Assembly (NCBI GenBank): GCA_016793305.1
Contig: JAEUHU010000551.1
Span: 1 to 5,507, forward strand
Source of the DNA: Planctomycetota bacterium
GTDB taxonomy: Bacteria; Planctomycetota; UBA1135; UBA2386
Length of the DNA stretch: 5,507 nt
Direction: 5' to 3'
Below are positions 1 through 4,821 of the stretch, piece after piece (positions within the stretch are counted from its first letter, which is position 1; each line of letters opens with the position of its first letter). Under the pieces are notes generated by a model that saw nothing but the letters and a program-made list of their open reading frames with translations, was not told where the DNA came from and did no database searches. A program made the translations under genes and the position numbers.

Positions 1-50
1 CCCGTTCTGCCTCAAGCGGAACCGTCCGTGTGACCGATGTCTCGCCGAGC

Positions 51-55
51 GGAGG
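51..55 (+). promoter_or_regulatory. Ribosome-binding site deciding the start of the MshEN/PilT-like gene
   Basis: GGAGG lies 11 nt before ATG 67, a little far but strong. The alternative ATG at 37 has only a weak AGCGGAA about 15 nt upstream. The MshEN motif begins four residues after Met 67, as is usual for this domain. An in-frame TGA at 31-33 caps any longer start. Confidence 0.5.
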
Positions 56-66
56 CAAGCCGGCGA

Positions 67-1359
67 ATGGACGAGATCCGATTGGGTGCGATCCTGCTCG
101 AGGGTGGGGTCGTCGACGAAACCGGGCTGGAGCGTTGTCTGGCGATCCAGGCGTTGACGGGCGGCAATCGCCCGATGGGCCAGATCCTGGTCGAACAGGG
201 CCTGCTCACGGAATCGAACCTGAAGCGGCTGCTGGCGCTGCAGCGGGAGCGGGCTGAGCTGCGCAGGGCCGCCATCGCACCGATCGATCTGGCGTCGTCG
301 TCGTTGTTGGCCGCCGCGCAACAGAACGGTGCCACCGAGATCGTGGTCAGCGAGGGCTCGCCGGTGCGCATCCGGCAGGGGGCCAGCTGGCGGCAACTGA
401 CCACCGAAGCGCTGCGAGGTCCCGAAGTCTGGGACTTCGTGCGCGAGACGATGGGTCCCGACGTGCTCGAGTCGCTGGCCGATCGTCAGTTCGTCGTGCG
501 GCCATGGCTGGTCGACGGCGTCGGCCGCGGCACTGCGACCGCGTTCCGCCAGTTCGAAGGGGTCGCCGTGCGCGTGACCTTCGCACTCGCGACGATCCCG
601 ACGTTGGCGTCGGCCGGCGTGCCGGCGCCGATCGGTGACGCGGTGCGCAGCGGCAAGGGCCTCGTGCTGGTGGTCGGCGAACGGGGTCTCGGGCGCGGCG
701 AAGTGCTCTCCGCCTTGGTGCACCAGGTCGCGGGCGATCCGACCCACTACGTGGTCGTCGTCGACGACGAGCCGATGGCGCTGCCCAAGGAAGGCGCGCT
801 GGTGCTGCGCCGTCGCTTCGGGCTGACGTCGGGCGAGCGCGCCGAAGCGCTGCGCAGCGTCGTCAGCGAGGACCCGGACGTGCTGGTGGTCGGCGACGTC
901 GGCAGTGCCGAGACGTTCGAGGTGGCCCTGCGCGCCGCGGAGGGTGGCCGCATGGTGATCGCCTACCTCGACGCGGCGAACGTCACCGCCGCGCTGGCCC
1001 GCATCCTGAACTTCTACCCGGTCTACGACCTCGGCCGCGTCCGCGCGTCGCTGGCGGCGGTGCTGCGCGCGGCGCTGGTGCGCCATGTGCTGCCCGACGT
1101 CGAGCACGCCGGTTCGGTGGTCGCGACCGAGTTGCTGCTGGTCGACGACGCGGTTCGCGAGGTGGTGCGCCAAGGCGACCTCAACGACCTCGGTCTGCTG
1201 TTGCGCACCGAGGACCGCCGGGTCGGCCACTCGCTCGACCATTCGCTGCTCGAGCTGCTGACCGCCGGCAAGGTCCGCATGGAGGACGTCTTCGCCCGCG
1301 CCGAGGAGAAGGCGTGGTTGCTGGAGCGCACCAAGGACCTGCAACAGAACGCGAGGTGA
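67..1359 (+). CDS. MshEN-domain protein with degenerate PilT-like ATPase core (probable pseudo-ATPase)
   Basis: 430 aa from ATG 67. Residues 5-28 (RLGAILLEGG...LAIQ) and 36-59 (PMGQILVEQG...LALQ) fit the two 24-residue repeats of the MshEN (GSPII_E_N) c-di-GMP-binding domain at every hydrophobic, Gly and terminal Gln position; only the leading Arg-Leu of repeat 2 is Pro-Met. Residues about 75-180 resemble the PilT N-terminal domain, ending GVAVRVTFAL before the P-loop region. The ATPase core is recognisable but broken. Walker A is GERGLGRGE (204-212), with Arg at the Lys position and Gly at the Ser/Thr position. The GEMRD motif reads GDVGS (276-280). The His box is replaced by LDAANV (301-306). 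There is no CxxC zinc module as in PilB/GspE, so the core is PilT-like. The family normally powers pilus retraction at the inner membrane; here a c-di-GMP-sensing regulatory subunit is inferred. An in-frame ATG at 37 would add 10 residues, but the GGAGG at 51-55 favours 67. The next gene starts 4 bp downstream. Confidence 0.85.
   Translation: MDEIRLGAILLEGGVVDETGLERCLAIQALTGGNRPMGQILVEQGLLTESNLKRLLALQRERAELRRAAIAPIDLASSSLLAAAQQNGATEIVVSEGSPVRIRQGASWRQLTTEALRGPEVWDFVRETMGPDVLESLADRQFVVRPWLVDGVGRGTATAFRQFEGVAVRVTFALATIPTLASAGVPAPIGDAVRSGKGLVLVVGERGLGRGEVLSALVHQVAGDPTHYVVVVDDEPMALPKEGALVLRRRFGLTSGERAEALRSVVSEDPDVLVVGDVGSAETFEVALRAAEGGRMVIAYLDAANVTAALARILNFYPVYDLGRVRASLAAVLRAALVRHVLPDVEHAGSVVATELLLVDDAVREVVRQGDLNDLGLLLRTEDRRVGHSLDHSLLELLTAGKVRMEDVFARAEEKAWLLERTKDLQQNAR
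1353..1359 (+). promoter_or_regulatory. Ribosome-binding site of the second PilT-like gene, overlapping the upstream stop codon
   Basis: GAGGTGA contains the upstream gene's TGA and sits 4 nt before the GTG start. This supports GTG 1364 as the start and suggests that ribosomes finishing the first gene reinitiate on the second, which would keep the two products near a fixed ratio. Confidence 0.65.
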
Positions 1360-1363
1360 ACCA

Positions 1364-2434
1364 GTGGACACGAAACGACTCGAGAGCCTGTTGGCGGCGA
1401 TGACCCGCGTCGGCGCGTCTGCCCTGCACCTGGTGCCGGGCCGAGCACCCGCCCTGCGCGTGCAGCGCCGCTTCGTCGGCGGCGACGAGACGCCGGTGAG
1501 CGCCGGCGACGTCGAGGAGCTGACGCGCGACATGATGTTCGCCGACCACCGGCAGCAGCTGGCGACCCGCGGCCACGTCGAAGTGCTCTACGTCGCGCGC
1601 AGCGGCCGACGCTATCGCGCGACGATCGCCGAGGCGTTCGGCCAGAGCTCGCTGGTGCTGCGGCCCGTGCCGGAGGCGCCGCCGGAGCTCGCGACGCTCG
1701 AATTGCCCGAGCAGGTGGCGGCGTTCGCACGCTGCCGCAGCGGGCTCGTGCTGGTTGCCGGGTTCTTCGGCGGCGGCAAGAGCACGACGATCGCGGCGAT
1801 GGTCGAGGCGATGGCGCAGGATCCGTCGCGTCAGATCGTCACCATCGAGCCGTCGATCCAGTTCGTGCATCGCAGTGCGGCCGCGATGCTGCACCAACGC
1901 GAGGTCGGCACGCACGTCGCGACCGCGGCCGACGGTGTGCGCCAGGCGATGGCGACCGGCGCCGAGGTCGTGGTCGTGACCGAGTTGTCCGACCAGGCGA
2001 CCGTCGAGGCGGCGCTGGCCGCCGCCGAATCGGGCTGCCTCGTGCTGGCCGGTGTGGAAGCCGGTTCGATCGTCGGTGCCCTGACCGAGCTGGTCGCCAT
2101 GGCCCCGCTCGAGGAACGCGCGCGCCAACGCACGCGGCTCGCCAGGGTGCTGCGCGCGGCGATGGCACAGAGCCTGCTGCACCGCTCGCACCGCGCCGGC
2201 CGGGTGCCGGTCGTCGAGGTGCTGGTCGGCAGTGGCGCCGTGCGCGCTGCGGTGCGCAAGGGCAACCTCCAGGACCTGCCGGCGATCATGCAGCGCTGCC
2301 GCAGCCTCGGCATGCAGACCACCGACGTGTCGCTGCGCTCGCTGCTGAGCCGCCACCTGGTCACCCAGGAAGAGGCGCTGCTGCACGCGGTCGACCGCGA
2401 CGAAGTGCTGGCGCGCTCGGGCGCGCCCCGATGA
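1364..2434 (+). CDS. PilT-like type IV pilus retraction ATPase homologue, partly degenerate
   Basis: 356 aa, close to the usual PilT length (about 345). It starts at GTG 1364, preceded by GAGGTGA that overlaps the stop of the upstream gene, so translation is probably coupled. The N-terminal domain carries GASALHL (17-23; PilT GASDLHL). Walker A is intact: GFFGGGKSTT (133-142). The Asp-box region reads VTIEPSIQFVH (159-169) where PilT has ITIEDPIEFVH, so the Asp is gone, but the following QREVG (178-182) is conserved. The Walker B region VVVVTELSD (202-210) keeps Glu207 and Asp210 of GEMRD but has Thr and Ser at the Gly and Arg positions. The His box (TLHT in PilT) is AGVEAGS (229-235), with no His. 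The C-terminal PilT signature is present (VPVVEVLVGSGAVRAAVRKG, 281-300; VTQEEALLHA, 333-342). ATP binding is likely and hydrolysis uncertain. It may form a hexamer with, or act like a PilT/PilU pair beside, its upstream neighbour; that is inference. Confidence 0.87.
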   Translation: MDTKRLESLLAAMTRVGASALHLVPGRAPALRVQRRFVGGDETPVSAGDVEELTRDMMFADHRQQLATRGHVEVLYVARSGRRYRATIAEAFGQSSLVLRPVPEAPPELATLELPEQVAAFARCRSGLVLVAGFFGGGKSTTIAAMVEAMAQDPSRQIVTIEPSIQFVHRSAAAMLHQREVGTHVATAADGVRQAMATGAEVVVVTELSDQATVEAALAAAESGCLVLAGVEAGSIVGALTELVAMAPLEERARQRTRLARVLRAAMAQSLLHRSHRAGRVPVVEVLVGSGAVRAAVRKGNLQDLPAIMQRCRSLGMQTTDVSLRSLLSRHLVTQEEALLHAVDRDEVLARSGAPR

Positions 2435-2476
2435 GCCAGCCGGGTGGCTCCGGTCCCGCGGAGCCGCCCATGGCAA

Positions 2477-2519
2477 CGAGCCTCCGGACAATCCCGTATC
2501 GCTTCGGGACGAGGCTTCG
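2477..2519 (+). repeat. Nested inverted repeat in the leader between the PilT-like gene and flagellin
   Basis: Outer arms AGCCTC (2479-2484) and GAGGCT (2511-2516) pair perfectly and extend by CG/CG (2477-2478 with 2518-2519) across a bulged T. Inner arms TCCCG (2492-2496) and CGGGA (2505-2509) pair around an 8-nt loop. An asymmetric 7-nt internal segment, CGGACAA, separates the two helices on the 5' side and a single C on the 3' side. No T-run follows, so it is not an obvious terminator. It lies 43 nt past the PilT-like stop and could be an mRNA 3'-end structure or a leader RNA. I could not match it to a riboswitch class. Confidence 0.4.
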
Positions 2520-2612
2520 CAGGTGTGGACGGCGACGTCACTTGGAGCGATCGCGTCGGTGTCGTCGGAGGCTTGGCCGCGGCCGACGGAGCGGAAATCA
2601 CGACCCCGCCTC

Positions 2613-2639
2613 TCAAGCCCGATGACATCGGTCCGATCA
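2613..2639 (+). promoter_or_regulatory. Candidate sigma-28 (FliA-type) promoter for flagellin
   Basis: TCAAG (2613-2617) and TCCGATCA (2632-2639) resemble the sigma-28 elements TAAAG and GCCGATAA: 4 of 5 and 6 of 8 bases match. The spacing is exactly the family's (15 nt from the end of TCAA to the -10 element). Transcription would start near 2646, giving a leader of about 64 nt before the flagellin ATG. Flagellin genes are classic sigma-28 targets. Two mismatches in the -10 element keep confidence low. Confidence 0.35.
2619..2631. repeat. 13-bp perfect palindrome inside the flagellin promoter spacer
   Basis: CCGATG-A-CATCGG is a perfect 6+1+6 inverted repeat about 80 nt upstream of the flagellin ATG. 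It fills the spacer between the two candidate sigma-28 elements. A dimeric regulator bound here would block RNA polymerase, so a repressor operator is possible. The half-site shares CCGAT with the -10 box, so part of the symmetry could be coincidental. Confidence 0.3.
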
Positions 2640-2697
2640 TGACGGTGGCACCGCGGAGCAAAGGCCGCGGCGCGACTCGGCGAATCACGGAAAAGGC

Positions 2698-2708
2698 AAA
2701 GGAAGGAA
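2698..2708 (+). promoter_or_regulatory. Strong ribosome-binding site of flagellin with GGA motifs
   Basis: AAAGGAAGGAA directly precedes ATG 2710 with only a few nt of spacing and fixes the flagellin start. It contains two GGA triplets (2701-2703, 2705-2707), and a third lies at 2689-2691 within CACGGAA. GGA triplets overlapping the Shine-Dalgarno are what CsrA binds on flagellin mRNA in other bacteria; use of that control here is inferred only. Confidence 0.7.
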
Positions 2709-2709
2709 C

Positions 2710-3540
2710 ATGGGTCTCAGAGTCAACACGAACATCGCGTCGATCAACGCGCAGCGGAACACCGCGCAGGTGACGACGCGTCTCGCTCGCAACTACCAGC
2801 GACTGTCGACCGGTCTGCGCATCTCGACCGCGGCGGACGACGCCGCCGGCCTCGCGATCAGCGAGCGCCTGCGTTCGCAGGTCCGTTCGCTCGCCCAGGC
2901 CTCGCGCAACGCCAACGACGGCATCTCCCTGGTGCAGGTCGGCGAAGGCGCGCTCAACGAGGTCAGCAACATCCTGGTGCGCCTGCGCGAGCTGGCGATC
3001 CAGTCGGCCAACGGCTCGTCCTCGACCGCGGACAAGAACACGATCAAGGAGGAGTTCGACAGCCTCGTCAACGAGATCAACCGCATCGCCCAGTCGACCG
3101 AGTTCAACGGCATCCGCCTGTTGGACGGCTCGGCGAGCACGGTGACGTTCCAGGTCGGCATCAACACCGCGTCGGGCATCGACAGCCTCAACGTGTCGCT
3201 GACCCCGGCCCTGGTGACGACGCTCGGCCTCAACTCGGTCGACGTCGGCTCGGGTGGCAGCACCTCGTTCGCCATCACGCAGATCGACTCGGCGATCAAC
3301 TCGGTGTCGCAGCTGCGTGGCCGGTTCGGCTCGCTGCAGAACCGGTTGCAGTCGACGATCGCCAACCTCGGCGTCGCCAGCGAGTCGCTCAGCGCCGCCG
3401 AGAGCCGCATCCGCGACGTCGACGTGGCCTACGAGACGGCCGAGCTGACCCGCAACAACATCCTGCAGCAGGCGTCGATCTCGATCTTGTCGCAGGCGAA
3501 TGCGCAGCCCCAGTCGGCGCTGCAGCTCCTGCAAGGCTGA
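2710..3540 (+). CDS. fliC: Flagellin, short form (major flagellar filament subunit)
   Basis: 276 aa and complete. The N-terminal D0/D1 half shows all the usual flagellin signatures: start MGLRVNTNIASINAQRN, RLSTGLRI (31-38), DDAAGLAISERLRSQ (43-57), and RLRELAIQSANGSSS (91-105), continuing to EFNGIRLLDG (131-140). The C-terminal D1/D0 half runs from about 195 (SAINSVSQLRGRFGSLQNRL) through ESRIRDVDVAYE (241-252) to the terminal SQANAQPQSALQLLQG. Only about 55 residues separate the two halves, so the outer D2/D3 domains are essentially absent, as in other short flagellins (B. subtilis Hag is about 300 aa). There is no signal peptide, as expected for export through the flagellar type III apparatus; FliS and FliW are the usual partners but are not in the window. 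The gene has a strong RBS, a candidate sigma-28 promoter and its own terminator, so it is probably monocistronic. The symbol could equally be hag, fla or flaA depending on the lineage. Confidence 0.97.
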   Translation: MGLRVNTNIASINAQRNTAQVTTRLARNYQRLSTGLRISTAADDAAGLAISERLRSQVRSLAQASRNANDGISLVQVGEGALNEVSNILVRLRELAIQSANGSSSTADKNTIKEEFDSLVNEINRIAQSTEFNGIRLLDGSASTVTFQVGINTASGIDSLNVSLTPALVTTLGLNSVDVGSGGSTSFAITQIDSAINSVSQLRGRFGSLQNRLQSTIANLGVASESLSAAESRIRDVDVAYETAELTRNNILQQASISILSQANAQPQSALQLLQG

Positions 3541-3603
3541 TCGAAGCGGGCCAGGACGCGGTGGCGCCAGCGCCGCGTAGCTCGCCAAGGACATCCTTTG
3601 CCA

Positions 3604-3623
3604 TCGCGGAGAGGGCTCCGCGA
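3604..3623 (+). repeat. Perfect hairpin just upstream of the flagellin terminator
   Basis: TCGCGGAG (3604-3611) and CTCCGCGA (3616-3623) form a perfect 8-bp stem around AGGG. It ends 2 nt before the terminator stem. No T-run follows it directly, so it more likely stabilises the 3' end of the flagellin mRNA or aids the terminator. Confidence 0.55.
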
Positions 3624-3625
3624 AC

Positions 3626-3662
3626 CCCGGCCAGGGCCTTCCCTGGCCGGGTCTTTTCGTTT
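3626..3662 (+). terminator. Intrinsic terminator of flagellin
   Basis: CCCGGCCAGGG (3626-3636) and CCCTGGCCGGG (3641-3651) form a perfect 11-bp GC-rich stem with a CCTT loop, followed by TCTTTTCGTTT (3652-3662). It lies 85 nt past the flagellin stop and faces the convergent gene ending at 3729. The opposite strand lacks a comparable T-run after the stem, so it appears one-directional. Confidence 0.88.
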
Positions 3663-3728
3663 CGGGAGGCTTCGTCCGGAGTCGGGCTCCTTGCCGGCTC
3701 TGGTGGTCGCGGCGGCTCCGCCGGCCGA

Positions 3729-4733
3729 TCAGGTGTCGATGCGAACCACGTTCGTCGTGCCGAAGGCGAACGGTGCCACTTCGTTCTCGACGCTGACGTG
3801 CTGGGCGTAGAGGACCAGCCCGAGCGGCAGCGGCGGCACCCGCAGTTCGAACCCGCTGCGGGCCGGCGACAGGATCGTCGGCTCGCCCGGGATCGCGAAC
3901 ACGAGGTTGGTCAGCAGGTCGCACGGGCCGGGCAGCGGGGCCGGCAAGGTCAGCGGCACCGTGCCCGGATCGGCGCTGACGACGAACAGGTCGAATGGGC
4001 CGAGCCCGGCGGCGCGCAGCAGGGCGAACTCGAAGGGGCTCACCGGGGGCAGCACCGCCATCTGGTAGTTGCCCTGGTAGTAGCCCTGCGGCGGCAGCTT
4101 GGTGGCGAGTGCGTTGCAGGCGGAGGAGATCGGGGTCGCCGCAGGGTGCCACGGCTCGGCGTCGATCCAGAGGTCGAACCCTTGAGGCGAGGCGCCCATC
4201 GTGTTGGTGCTGCGGATCCGGACCGAGAGGCCGCTCGGGCCGACGGTCGTGGTCACGGCGCGGCGGCGCACCGAGCCGCAGCATTCCGGGCTGCTGCTGT
4301 CCAGTTCGTCCGAGCCGTCGTCGCCGATGTCGATCCGGAACCCGGCGGGCGACGGCGTGTCGCCGAAGTGGGCCACGTGCAGGTCGAGCGCCACCGTGAT
4401 CGGTTGCGGCGCCGACAGCAGCAGCAGCAGGTCGGCCCGCGTCTCGGCCAGCTCGGAGCCGGGGGGGAACACCACCGACGTCGCGAGCACCCGCACGCCA
4501 CCGCCGAGCGGAGCGATGCTGCAGTCGAAGGTCGCCCAGTTCTGGCCGGCCGGGGCGTGGACCTCGGCACGCGTGATCGCGCCGGCCGGCACGCTGACCA
4601 GCGCCCCCGGTGTGCCGGGCGGGACCGAGGTCCATTCGGCCTCGATCGGCTGCAGGGCGAGCAGTGTCGCCTGCAAGGGCCCCTGGGCGACCGCGGGAGC
4701 GAGCAGCGAGAGGCCGACCAGGAGCGTGCGCAT
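3729..4733 (-). CDS. Secreted protein of unknown function with signal peptide
   Basis: 334 aa from ATG 4733, chosen because GAGGA (4738-4742) lies 4 nt upstream and because this start gives a clean signal peptide: MRTLLVGLSLLAPAVA, with likely cleavage after AVA (residue 16) before Gln. The in-frame ATG at 4760 would put a charged nine-residue tail in front. The mature part is rich in Pro, Gly, Leu and Val and looks beta-rich, with no transmembrane helix after the signal. Visible details are an acidic DIGDDGSDELD stretch (135-145), which could bind calcium, five cysteines (71, 151, 152, 206, 271) including an adjacent pair, and a C-terminal segment LGLVLYAQHVSVEN (304-317) of the kind seen repeatedly in secreted planctomycete proteins. 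I recognise no enzyme family or catalytic motif. It lies 88 bp downstream of lptB on the same strand. An extracellular or outer-surface structural role is possible but unproven. Confidence 0.8.
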   Translation of the reverse strand: MRTLLVGLSLLAPAVAQGPLQATLLALQPIEAEWTSVPPGTPGALVSVPAGAITRAEVHAPAGQNWATFDCSIAPLGGGVRVLATSVVFPPGSELAETRADLLLLLSAPQPITVALDLHVAHFGDTPSPAGFRIDIGDDGSDELDSSSPECCGSVRRRAVTTTVGPSGLSVRIRSTNTMGASPQGFDLWIDAEPWHPAATPISSACNALATKLPPQGYYQGNYQMAVLPPVSPFEFALLRAAGLGPFDLFVVSADPGTVPLTLPAPLPGPCDLLTNLVFAIPGEPTILSPARSGFELRVPPLPLGLVLYAQHVSVENEVAPFAFGTTNVVRIDT

Positions 4734-4737
4734 GGGA

Positions 4738-4742
4738 TCCTC
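4738..4742 (-). promoter_or_regulatory. Ribosome-binding site deciding the start of the secreted protein
   Basis: Read on the minus strand, GAGGA sits 4 nt before ATG 4733. The upstream ATG at 4760 has no comparable site. Within the 88-bp gap to lptB (4734-4821) I saw no convincing -35/-10 pair and no terminator, so read-through from lptB is possible. Confidence 0.55.
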
Positions 4743-4821
4743 GACGCGCGAGCATGCCACACGACCGGAAGTCGCGATAGGGTGCCGAATGCGCAGCCGG
4801 GATGCGCCGACGCGATCGGGC

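Noticed and set aside
1..33. Possible C-terminal end of an upstream gene stopping at TGA 31-33
   Set aside because: All three frames are open over this short stretch, so neither the frame nor a product can be supported.
1181..2491. A 436-codon minus-strand open frame opposite the PilT-like genes
   Set aside because: His/Arg/Ala-rich composition typical of antisense translation of GC-rich genes; the opposite strand has clear PilT homology.
2431..2625. A 64-codon frame starting with ATGA overlapping the second PilT-like gene's stop
   Set aside because: The overlap looks like translational coupling, but there is no RBS, the product is an Arg-rich string without family resemblance, and it covers the structured leader.
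2646..2659. Sigma-54-like TGGCAC...GC upstream of flagellin
   Set aside because: Only 9 nt separate the GG and GC dinucleotides, whereas sigma-54 promoters require 10, and the TT before GC is missing.
2444..2773. A frame through the flagellin leader with some coding-like third-position GC (about 2510-2650)
   Set aside because: It has only a GTG start without an RBS, overlaps flagellin by over 60 bp in another frame, and has no recognisable domain. A decayed gene fragment cannot be excluded.
3710..3723. CGGCGG-CT-CCGCCG hairpin just past the secreted gene's stop as a terminator
   Set aside because: Very tight loop and no T-run on the minus strand after it. Such short GC palindromes are common in this sequence.
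1831..4755. A 974-codon open frame on the minus strand running across the second PilT-like gene, flagellin and the secreted gene
   Set aside because: It is antisense or out of frame to genes with clear homology and its translation is Arg/Ala-rich low complexity. Long stop-free antisense frames are expected at this GC content.
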